Below, one piece after another: positions 6,325 to 11,925 of a stretch of DNA of 11,925 nucleotides; position 1 is the first letter of the stretch, and every line of letters starts with the position of its first letter. The notes beneath the pieces were generated by a model, which did no database searches, was not told the DNA's origin, and saw nothing but the letters and a program-made list of their open reading frames with translations. The position numbers and the translations under genes are program-made. Source of the stretch: Saprospiraceae bacterium (GTDB lineage: Bacteria > Bacteroidota > Bacteroidia > Chitinophagales > Saprospiraceae); NCBI GenBank assembly GCA_027009605.1, contig JALVCY010000317.1:1-11925 (forward strand). The letters are read 5' to 3'.

Positions 6325-7662
6325 ATGAATTGGTTTGGCTCATTTCGGAGAAAGGATAAAAAGACGCAATCGGAGTTCAAAATACGAAATTTTGGGCGGT
6401 TTAGTGATGCGTTTAAGCCGGCAGAAAAATATCTTTTTTGGGAAGAATCGCTAGTTCTGTTTGACAAGGGGAAGCGATTCTCGGCTTTTCAGCTCTTTTT
6501 TAAGTATTTGTCCAATGAAAAAGAGAATAATATCAAGGTGAGCCAGATTCATGGCGTTATGGACTTTGAGATGATACAAGGTTCCAAGAAAATTATAGGT
6601 AGTATCAATGCCCAAACCATCCATTGTCAGGCGACTTTAGCGACTAAGTCCGAATTCCCTTCTGCCCTATTACTTGAGCTTTTACAAGAAAACTATAATC
6701 TCAAGTTTTGCAAATTTGCTTTAGCGGCCACCCCAAAAGGTGAAAAGGATTTAGTGCTTATCGCTGACCTTCCGGCCAAAACAACGTCTCCATATAAATT
6801 GTACTATGTCCTTCGAGAGTTAGCCTTGGCCGCAGATAAAAAGGATGATTTGATTTTTAGCAAATATGGATTGGAAGGGCCGTTTTATCAAGCATTGCAT
6901 GAGCCCATTGCGGAGCATGTACAAGATGTTTATTTTGATTATATCCAATCTGTTTTCCGAAAGGTAATAGTGGCCAAAGCCGAAGGTGCAATAGATGTCA
7001 CTAGGTATCCCAGCGCTTATCGCTATTTGTTGTTGGCAGCAGTGTATAAATTAGATTTTTTGGTTCGGCCGCAAGGCTACTTGATGGATCAATTTGAAAA
7101 GATGGATGCCATGGCTTTCTCAAGCCAAACGAATGACCCGGTAAAGGATAATCAAAGAATAGAAGCCATTGTGGAAGAAATTCTTCTACTACCCAAGGAC
7201 GAAGTGTTGAAAGAGTTGTACCGGACACATGCTACTTTTGGGTTTAATCCGGTCATTCAATCTGCCCAAATTCGGGATACCATATATTCTGAGCTTCCGA
7301 CCATGGATTGGTATTTGGAAAACGAGTATATGGATTATGCCGTTGCGATAGTTGATTTTATTGTGGGTTATCTATTGTTTAATTTCATTGTTCCACCCCC
7401 TTGCAAGGCCTTGTTTTTGTTGTACTATCGGATTCGTGAAGATCACTTCTTTAAGGATTTGGGCTACGTCGATGTTGTATTTCGTGATCAGCGTCTATTG
7501 CCCACACCAATAAAGAAGGAAGTTAAAAAAGTCATCCGTGGCTATGATAAAGAATTTCCCTATTTGACAGCTCCTGTTTTTATGTTGAGCTTTAAGTCTG
7601 AAGCGAATTTTTGTAAAACCTATTTAGAGATGATTGCCGAGATAAATTTTACGCGCAAATAA
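6325..7662 (+). CDS. Conserved-looking protein of unknown function, 445 residues
   Basis: I do not recognise a family. The protein starts with a short basic stretch (MNWFGSFRRKDKK) and has no signal peptide. Residues ~40-182 look like one alpha/beta domain: beta-like segments around 44-62 and 88-106, then helix ALLLELLQENY (114-124), strands FCKFALAAT and DLVLIADLP, and a final helix ending AADKKDDLIFSKYG (169-182). This end resembles the downstream protein (ADRLDNILVSKYG). The rest, 183-445, is mostly helical with many aromatic residues. A hydrophobic stretch at about 338-357 (including AIVDFIVGYLLFNFIV) could be a membrane segment or a buried helix. The first domain recalls the YbjN/type III chaperone-like fold, which is only an impression. 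ATG 6325 is chosen because the promoter box ends 20 bases upstream; the longer frame from TTG 6277 overlaps the promoter. The next gene is 12 bases downstream. Confidence 0.75.
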   Translation: MNWFGSFRRKDKKTQSEFKIRNFGRFSDAFKPAEKYLFWEESLVLFDKGKRFSAFQLFFKYLSNEKENNIKVSQIHGVMDFEMIQGSKKIIGSINAQTIHCQATLATKSEFPSALLLELLQENYNLKFCKFALAATPKGEKDLVLIADLPAKTTSPYKLYYVLRELALAADKKDDLIFSKYGLEGPFYQALHEPIAEHVQDVYFDYIQSVFRKVIVAKAEGAIDVTRYPSAYRYLLLAAVYKLDFLVRPQGYLMDQFEKMDAMAFSSQTNDPVKDNQRIEAIVEEILLLPKDEVLKELYRTHATFGFNPVIQSAQIRDTIYSELPTMDWYLENEYMDYAVAIVDFIVGYLLFNFIVPPPCKALFLLYYRIREDHFFKDLGYVDVVFRDQRLLPTPIKKEVKKVIRGYDKEFPYLTAPVFMLSFKSEANFCKTYLEMIAEINFTRK

Positions 7663-7674
7663 GAAAAAACCAAT

Positions 7675-8094
7675 ATGAAGAAAATAACAGGAATCGTGAA
7701 TGTGATTAGCCAGATTCTTTCTGAATTGGGATATCCACAAGAAGATTGTTATGTGGCATCAAATTTGTGGAAACTAAAGAACGGTAGCGCTCATATAACG
7801 ATAGCCTATGACAAAGAGAGTGGATTTATCTTTGGCGATGCCGTGTTATGCTCCCTTCCAAAAGACCCTTCCAATAAATTATTGATTTTTTTGCTTTTGC
7901 AAAATAATGAGCCCGGTAAAATTCGTTTAGCAGTGAAAGATGACGCCATCATGCTCAGTTGGACTGCCTATGACAAGTATTTCTCGCAAGAGACTGCTCG
8001 GACTTATATCGAAGAACATTTGAAGGAAGCAGACAGGTTGGATAATATTTTGGTTTCTAAGTATGGCTGTGTTTGGTTAAATTCAGACTTTTAG
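7675..8094 (+). CDS. Small protein of unknown function, related to the domain upstream
   Basis: A 139-residue soluble protein without signal peptide or membrane segment. The predicted order is an N-terminal helix (IVNVISQILSELGY, 7-20), strands (HITIAYD, FIFGDAVLCSLP), helix NKLLIFLLLQNN (67-78), strands KIRLAVKD and AIMLSWTAY, then a long C-terminal helix (about 104-126) leading to the conserved-looking ADRLDNILVSKYG (119-131). Residues ~54-131 can be laid on residues ~98-182 of the protein encoded just upstream, with matches in the LLxxLLQ helix and the AD..D...SKYG end. This helix-strand-strand-helix layout is like YbjN or type III chaperone-like small proteins that bind partners; no function is claimed. 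It follows 12 bases after the previous stop, so the two are very likely cotranscribed and could act as partners. The start ATG follows an A-rich leader. Confidence 0.75.
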   Translation: MKKITGIVNVISQILSELGYPQEDCYVASNLWKLKNGSAHITIAYDKESGFIFGDAVLCSLPKDPSNKLLIFLLLQNNEPGKIRLAVKDDAIMLSWTAYDKYFSQETARTYIEEHLKEADRLDNILVSKYGCVWLNSDF

Positions 8095-8270
8095 AACCGC
8101 ATTTTATCATTTTAACAGTCAAAATAAAAAAAAATGATTATCTTAGCCACTTCGGAAAAGCAAATGCTCGGATAATTAAACAAACAAAACTGTGTTTTAG
8201 TCGTTTTTCCAAGCAACAAAATCCCTTTTGGACGTATCATAACGATTACAAACCGCTCAACTAACAAAAG

Positions 8271-9329
8271 ATGATGATAGCTAAATTAACAAAAAAAATT
8301 GGTTTATTGGTTGTTCTGTTGGCCTTTGGCCTAAGTGCTCAAGCGCAGGATATTCACTTCTCTCAATTTTATCTCTCTCCCCTTAATTTGAACCCTGCCA
8401 TGACAGGTGTGATGAATTGTAACGGCCGTATCAGCGGTAATTATAGAAACCAATGGGGCAGCATCCTGCGTAGCAAGGCTTTTTCTACCTTCTCGGTTTC
8501 TTATGATCAAAAAATTCCCGTAGGACGGAGTGATTATTTCGGCGCCGGAATTACGATGTGGAGAGACCAAGCCGGTTCCTTAAAATTTGGCACCATGCAA
8601 GCCAAGCTGTCCGGTTCTTACAGTAAAAAAATGGGCGGATACAGAAAAAAAGCACACTACTTTGTGGTAGGGGCAGAAGTCGGGTATGCTCAAAGAAGTG
8701 TAGATTTCCAAAAAGCACTCTGGGGTACACAGCACGACGGTAACGGAGGCTTTGACCCTACGGCTGCAAGCTATGAAAATTGGGGGCGAGACCAATTTGG
8801 ATTCTTGGATGCCGGAGCCGGAATTATGTGGTTTTCTGTCTTTGACGAGATGAGTAACTTCCACATTGGGGGTTCTTATAGCCACGTGAATAGGGCAAAT
8901 GTCTCATTTAATGATGAGTCTTCAGTACCGTTGTATTCTAAGATTTCTGCACACTTGGGAGGTGAGTTTATGATGTCAGAGCGTATTGGGTTAGGGCCCA
9001 AAGCAGTCGCTTTCTTCCAAGGGCCTAGTATGGAAATTAATAGTGGTACCAATGTCAAGTTTATTCTTGGGGACAATAAGTTCTTTTATCAAGCCGTACA
9101 GTTTGGTATTTGGGCTAGAATCGCCAATAAGCTGGAAAAGAAAACACACATGGATGCTTTGATTCTGACTACACGATTTGATTATGATCAGTTTTCAATT
9201 GGTTTTAGTTATGATATCAATACTTCCGCTTTGAAAACGGCTACCAATAGTAATGGAGCCTTTGAGTTCTCTTTGGCTTACAAAATTTGTGGCCCGGAAC
9301 GTCGCGGGGTTTATTGCCCACACTTCTAA
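8271..9329 (+). CDS. PorP/SprF family type IX secretion outer-membrane protein
   Basis: Member of the PorP/SprF family, outer-membrane beta-barrels found in Bacteroidetes. SprF helps secrete and anchor the gliding adhesin SprB, and PorP serves type IX secretion. Residues 1-25 are a signal peptide ending AQA, with Gln26 the predicted mature N-terminus. The family signature follows directly: QDIHFSQFYLSPLNLNPAMTG (in two parts, 26-46), then the NYRNQW motif, an FGAGITMWRDQAG stretch, repeated amphipathic strands, and a C-terminal barrel with FSIGFSYDINTSALKTA and FEFSLAYKICG. Family members are usually 300-350 residues, so 352 is complete. No large adhesin or PKD-repeat gene lies directly upstream here, although such neighbours are common, so the client protein is unknown. 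Two ATG codons are adjacent (8271 and 8274) and either could be used. The gene ends at a strong terminator. Confidence 0.93.
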   Translation: MMIAKLTKKIGLLVVLLAFGLSAQAQDIHFSQFYLSPLNLNPAMTGVMNCNGRISGNYRNQWGSILRSKAFSTFSVSYDQKIPVGRSDYFGAGITMWRDQAGSLKFGTMQAKLSGSYSKKMGGYRKKAHYFVVGAEVGYAQRSVDFQKALWGTQHDGNGGFDPTAASYENWGRDQFGFLDAGAGIMWFSVFDEMSNFHIGGSYSHVNRANVSFNDESSVPLYSKISAHLGGEFMMSERIGLGPKAVAFFQGPSMEINSGTNVKFILGDNKFFYQAVQFGIWARIANKLEKKTHMDALILTTRFDYDQFSIGFSYDINTSALKTATNSNGAFEFSLAYKICGPERRGVYCPHF

Positions 9330-9344
9330 GTACGATACGTCGTC

Positions 9345-9384
9345 GAAAAAAGCGCTATTGCATAAATGTGATAGCGCTTTTTTT
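9345..9384 (+). terminator. Strong intrinsic terminator after the PorP/SprF gene
   Basis: GCGCTAT (9352-9358) pairs with ATAGCGC (9371-9377). The stem extends into A-run 9346-9351 with T-run 9378-9384, and inward through G-T, C-G and A-T pairs to a four-base loop (9363-9366). It can act in both directions. Confidence 0.92.
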
Positions 9385-9561
9385 GTAAGCCAATTTGTCA
9401 TCTTGGCCTAAAGCCATGCGCCATAAAAAATTCACTTATATACGGCTTTTCGCAATTTTTCATTCAATAGGCTGTTTGCTATGTATTGCCGCCCCAATCC
9501 AAAAAGTAGGTTGGGTCTGTATGTAAAAGGAGATTTTTTTTGAGACCTTTCGGAAAAATAC

Positions 9562-9569
9562 TACTTTTG
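9562..9569 (+). promoter_or_regulatory. TAnnTTTG box upstream of the bactofilin gene
   Basis: TACTTTTG is identical to the box before ssb and matches the Bacteroidetes -7 consensus exactly. The bactofilin start is 111 bases downstream, implying a long leader if this promoter is used. Confidence 0.4.
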
Positions 9570-9657
9570 TAATTACTCATTGCGAATTGTTTGGGCTAAA
9601 AATGAGCTATTTTTTATCTCAAAAGCATTCATGCGGAGTAGTTATCTACTTTTTTTG

Positions 9658-9665
9658 TACCTTAG
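9658..9665 (+). promoter_or_regulatory. Second, near-start promoter box for bactofilin
   Basis: TACCTTAG differs from TAnnTTTG at one fixed base and lies 15 bases before the bactofilin ATG, the same short spacing seen at ssb and at 6325. A run of seven T and a G precedes it, but no clear -33 box at proper distance. Confidence 0.3.
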
Positions 9666-9680
9666 CAAAAAATATCAGCC

Positions 9681-10109
9681 ATGTTTGGAAGCAAGAAGAA
9701 AAAGCAAGCGCCGCAAGCCAAGAAATTAACGAATACACCGAAAAATGCAGGCGGCTTAAACAGTTTAGTCCATCAGACCAATTTGGAAGGTACCATCAAT
9801 GCAGACAGTGATTTTAGAGTCGATGGCACCATCAAAGGGACGCTGAATTGTACATCTAAAGTCATTATCGGCCCTACCGGTAGTGTGGAAGGCACCATCA
9901 AGTGTCAGAGTGCTGTTATCGAAGGTCAATTTACAGGCGAATTAAGAGTTGCAGATTCTTTAGCTGTGAAAGAAAACGCCGTTATCTCCGGAGATGTCTA
10001 TACGGCCACTTTGGTTGTGCAGCCCGGAGCGGTGTTTAATGTTGTTTGTAAGATGACCAAGGGCGGTCAATCTATTCCTTCTGTACCCAAGGAGAAAGTC
10101 CTAAACTAA
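9681..10109 (+). CDS. Bactofilin (polymer-forming cytoskeletal protein)
   Basis: Bactofilins are beta-helical proteins that polymerise without nucleotide and act in cell shape, polarity or wall synthesis on the cytoplasmic side. The N-terminal ~25 residues are Lys-rich and disordered (MFGSKKKKQ), which can help membrane association. Residues ~33-125 are the DUF583 beta-helix: repeated short strands with Gly at turns, as in LEGTINADSDFRVDGTIKG (35-53), GPTGSVEGTIK (64-74) and GDVYTATLVVQPGAVF (104-119). The C-terminal tail is short. At 142 residues it is a typical small bactofilin. The start is the only ATG giving the Lys-rich tail and follows the near-start promoter box. It is followed after 22 bases by an AtpZ-like gene; a bactofilin before AtpZ is a recurring Bacteroidetes arrangement as I recall. 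Confidence 0.9.
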   Translation: MFGSKKKKQAPQAKKLTNTPKNAGGLNSLVHQTNLEGTINADSDFRVDGTIKGTLNCTSKVIIGPTGSVEGTIKCQSAVIEGQFTGELRVADSLAVKENAVISGDVYTATLVVQPGAVFNVVCKMTKGGQSIPSVPKEKVLN

Positions 10110-10112
10110 TCA

Positions 10113-10126
10113 TCCTACGGGTAGGA
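10113..10126 (+). other. Short perfect inverted repeat before the AtpZ-like start
   Basis: TCCTAC (10113-10118) and GTAGGA (10121-10126) are perfect inverted copies separated by GG, and end 5 bases before the start codon at 10132. There is no T-run, so it is not a terminator. A hairpin here (with at least four unpaired bases in the loop) could affect translation start of the AtpZ-like gene. Confidence 0.5.
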
Positions 10127-10131
10127 CGTTC

Positions 10132-10350
10132 ATGAAAGACAAGAAGAATCTGAAAGATAGCATCAAATTCTATGGGCGGTACATGGGTTTAGCCACCGAA
10201 ATGTTTGGTATTTTGTTTGTGGCGGCTCTAGGTGGTCAATGGTTGGACAAAAAGTTTGAGACCGAGCGTCCATTGATTACGGCCGCTTTGGTGCTGTTGG
10301 CCTTGGTCGGTGTAATCTTTAAACTAATCAAAGACTTGGATAAAAAATGA
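10132..10350 (+). CDS. atpZ: AtpZ/AtpI family ATP synthase assembly protein
   Basis: Small membrane protein of the AtpZ/AtpI family, thought to help assemble the F-type ATP synthase c-ring and to assist magnesium or calcium handling; the Bacteroidetes role is little tested. The 72 residues hold a basic N-terminus, a first membrane helix at about 17-36 with the characteristic GGQWLDKKF at its end (34-42), and a second helix at about 48-66, followed by a basic end. That pattern with two helices and the GxWLDxxF loop is diagnostic. The stop overlaps the next start by four bases (ATGA at 10347-10350), so the two are translationally coupled. It lies 22 bases after the bactofilin stop. Confidence 0.85.
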   Translation: MKDKKNLKDSIKFYGRYMGLATEMFGILFVAALGGQWLDKKFETERPLITAALVLLALVGVIFKLIKDLDKK

Positions 10351-10745
10351 GTCATAAATCTTTTATCAAAGGCCTTTTCATCACCTCTTTCATCGCCTTT
10401 GTAGTCAACTATGGACTGTCACAGTTGCCCCAAGAAGCTCCTTTTCAAAAAATTATTTTTGGCTCTTTGGTTTTCTTCTTGGGCTATACGCTCATACAAT
10501 ACATCGTGGCCATTATGACCACCAATCACCCGAATAAGGGGCTATACATTGGTATCGTTCAGGTTTTATCCGGCTTTAAGATTGCTTTGTCGGTGGCTTT
10601 TATAGTTGTATTTGTTAAGTTTACACAACCTGAATCCAATTGGTTTGTTCTACCCTTTTTACTGAATTATGCCATCTTTACGGTCTTTGAGACCAGTATG
10701 CTCATGCGAGTCGGTCATCAAAAAGCAAAGGCGGATAAAGAATAA
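10347..10745 (+). CDS. Four-helix membrane protein, possible AtpI-like partner of AtpZ
   Basis: A 132-residue protein with four predicted membrane helices at about 7-25, 36-57, 69-90 and 97-118, and a charged C-terminal tail (HQKAKADKE). The size and four-helix layout, together with the ATGA overlap with the AtpZ-like gene, suggest the AtpI-type subunit that lies between atpZ and atpB in many ATP synthase clusters. The sequence itself carries no motif that I can name with certainty, so the identity is inferred from position. Here the ATP synthase a subunit gene does not follow; uvrA does. The stop codon overlaps the start of a seven-codon frame leading to uvrA. Confidence 0.65.
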   Translation: MSHKSFIKGLFITSFIAFVVNYGLSQLPQEAPFQKIIFGSLVFFLGYTLIQYIVAIMTTNHPNKGLYIGIVQVLSGFKIALSVAFIVVFVKFTQPESNWFVLPFLLNYAIFTVFETSMLMRVGHQKAKADKE

Positions 10746-10768
10746 TGTCTTCAAAAAAAGCTCCATGA
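10745..10768 (+). other. Seven-codon frame linking the membrane-protein gene to uvrA
   Basis: The ATG at 10745 overlaps the previous stop (TAATG) and encodes MSSKKAP. Its TGA (10766-10768) overlaps the uvrA ATG (10765-10767) as ATGA. A run of seven A lies at 10753-10759. It could couple translation of the neighbours, or be the true 5' end of uvrA out of frame by one base. Neither is demonstrated. Confidence 0.35.
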
Positions 10769-11925
10769 GCCAAAAGAAAAAAGAGCAGCCACCGGTATTA
10801 GATATCCAAAACAACATCTACATCAAAGGGGCTAATGGAAATAATCTGCAAAATATCAGCTTGACCATCCCCAAAGATCAATTGGTCGTGGTCACCGGTG
10901 TTTCCGGCTCAGGCAAATCCACCATCACGATGGACACCCTTTTTGCAGAAGGCCAAAGACGTTATGTCGAAAGTCTTTCTTCTTATGCACGTCAGTTCTT
11001 GATGCGGATGAAAAAACCGGAAGTCGAATACATCAAAGGTATTTGCCCGGCCATCGCCATCGAACAAAAAGTCACTACCGGAAATAACCGCTCGACAGTC
11101 GGTTCTATGACGGAGATTTATGATTATCTGCGTTTGCTTTATGCCCGTATCGGGAAAATAATTTCGCCCATTTCGGGTAAAGAAGTGAAAAGGCATAGCG
11201 TGACTGATGTGGTTGATTTTATCACATCTTTGAAGGATGGGACTAAAGTCCAGCTTTTTATCGGCTTGCACCAAAAATATGAAGACCGTACACTCCAAAA
11301 AGAATTGGAATTACATATTCAAAAAGGATATACCCGTTTGCAGTGGAAAGGAGAATTGCACCATATCGAAGACTTTTTAGAAGATAAAAAGATAAAATTC
11401 GATAAACCGGCAAGTGATTTTGCCCGCAAGGGAATGCGTATTTTAATCGACCGATTTGCCGTAGATAATGCGGATGAAGACCATCTAAAACGTATTGCAG
11501 ACTCCGTACAAACCGCTTTTTACGAAAGTGAAGGACATTGTATTGTTGATGTCATCGGTCAGCAAGAAAAACTTTTTAATAATCGGCTGGAGTTGGATGG
11601 GATTGAATTTCCCACCCCTTCTGTCCAATTATTCAACTACAATAATCCGTTTGGGGCTTGTCCGGTTTGTGAAGGCTATGGGCAAGTAATCGGTATCTCC
11701 GAGAGCAAGGTTTTTCCCGACAGGACATTGTCTATTTATGAAGGAGCGATTGCGCCTTGGCGGGGTGTCAAAGGCAAAAAATGGCTGCAAAAAATATTAG
11801 ATAATGCAGAACAAATAGACTTTCCGATACATCGTCCTTACGAAGATTTGACGAATGAAGAAAAAAAGGTGCTCTGGGACGGATGTGCCTATTTTAAGGG
11901 AATTACAGCCTATTTTGATGCCCTA
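10765..11925 (+). CDS. uvrA: Excinuclease ABC subunit A (3' end outside window)
   Basis: Damage-recognition ATPase of nucleotide excision repair; with UvrB it finds bulky lesions and loads UvrB onto DNA. The window holds 387 codons of about 940. Walker A is GVSGSGKS (45-52), followed by FAEGQRRYVESLSSYARQF (60-78) and by AIAIEQKVTTGNNRSTVGSMTEIYDYLRLLYAR (in parts, 96-128), all strongly conserved in UvrA. The NYNNPFGACPVCEGYG stretch (291-306) is the second half of the first zinc finger; no matching upstream CxxC is visible. Residues 132-140 read ISPISGKEV where many UvrA have Cys residues. The start at 10765 is the ATG in frame with Walker A. It follows the membrane-protein gene by 19 bases, so cotranscription is plausible although the products are unrelated. 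Confidence 0.95.
   Translation, partial: MSQKKKEQPPVLDIQNNIYIKGANGNNLQNISLTIPKDQLVVVTGVSGSGKSTITMDTLFAEGQRRYVESLSSYARQFLMRMKKPEVEYIKGICPAIAIEQKVTTGNNRSTVGSMTEIYDYLRLLYARIGKIISPISGKEVKRHSVTDVVDFITSLKDGTKVQLFIGLHQKYEDRTLQKELELHIQKGYTRLQWKGELHHIEDFLEDKKIKFDKPASDFARKGMRILIDRFAVDNADEDHLKRIADSVQTAFYESEGHCIVDVIGQQEKLFNNRLELDGIEFPTPSVQLFNYNNPFGACPVCEGYGQVIGISESKVFPDRTLSIYEGAIAPWRGVKGKKWLQKILDNAEQIDFPIHRPYEDLTNEEKKVLWDGCAYFKGITAYFDAL

Larger units (their letters stand above)
9385..9680 (+). other. Intergenic spacer between the PorP/SprF and bactofilin genes
   Basis: About 300 bases with no supported gene. They contain the two promoter candidates listed separately and no clear repeat. A short frame from 9587 overlaps the bactofilin start and lacks any recognisable feature, so I do not call it. 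Confidence 0.5.

Noticed and set aside
8139..8146. TATCTTAG as a promoter for the PorP/SprF gene
   Set aside because: One base off the TAnnTTTG consensus, with no -33 box and a distance of about 125 bases to the ATG; too weak to list as a feature.
8073..8264. A 63-codon frame between the small unknown gene and the PorP/SprF gene
   Set aside because: It overlaps the preceding gene end, is rich in A/T-biased codons, and has no start signal or recognisable feature. I treat the segment as a 175-base spacer.
9587..9811. A 74-codon frame covering the bactofilin start
   Set aside because: It overlaps the clear bactofilin start in another frame, and its second half is just the shifted reading of the Lys-rich bactofilin tail.
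10909..11298. A minus-strand frame of 129 codons inside uvrA
   Set aside because: It lies wholly in the strongly conserved ATP-binding region of uvrA on the other strand and has no recognisable domain.

Overview
The window is chromosomal DNA from a member of the Bacteroidetes. The evidence is an ssb-gldE-gldD gliding gene block, a PorP/SprF-type outer-membrane protein, a FadL-like protein of the Bacteroidetes type, a bactofilin followed by an AtpZ-like gene, promoter-like TAnnTTTG boxes, and short A-rich leaders without clear Shine-Dalgarno sequences. The multi-lobed set of gliding and type IX secretion genes would fit the Saprospiria/Saprospirales or a neighbouring class, but I cannot assign a genus. 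All genes I accept lie on the + strand. I saw no rRNA, tRNA, CRISPR array, integrase or transposase.

Layout. Bases 3-512: the end of a very basic Arg/Ser/Thr-rich protein with an SR-dipeptide tail, closed by a strong terminator. Bases 676-2154: a FadL/OmpP1-like outer-membrane protein, then a terminator. Bases 2322-5951: ssb, gldE, gldD and a lipoprotein resembling glutaminyl-peptide cyclotransferase (M28 fold), closely spaced and probably one operon behind a perfect TAnnTTTG box. Bases 5952-6324: a repeat-rich spacer with a 24-nt CGCAGAT repeat and an ACTCAC(T/C) heptamer array, followed by a promoter. Bases 6325-8094: a two-gene operon of unknown function whose proteins appear to share a domain. 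Bases 8271-9329: a PorP/SprF family protein with a strong terminator. Bases 9681-10745: bactofilin, AtpZ-like protein and a four-helix membrane protein. Bases 10765 to the end: the first 387 codons of uvrA.

How the genes fit together. Most of the window serves the cell envelope: gliding/type IX secretion (gldE, gldD, the PorP/SprF protein), outer-membrane transport (FadL-like), maturation of exported proteins (the cyclotransferase) and cytoskeleton/ATP synthase assembly (bactofilin, AtpZ-like). Both predicted signal-peptidase-I substrates here would be cleaved just before a glutamine, the residue that a periplasmic glutaminyl cyclase would convert to pyroglutamate. ssb and uvrA are DNA maintenance genes.

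This is mainly a core region. The least ordinary items are the SR-rich protein, the unknown gene pair at 6325-8094 with its repeat array upstream, and a seven-codon reading frame with an A7 run that links the membrane-protein gene to uvrA. I found no convincing new multi-gene system. Several gene starts below are moved inward from the longest possible reading frame, with reasons given.
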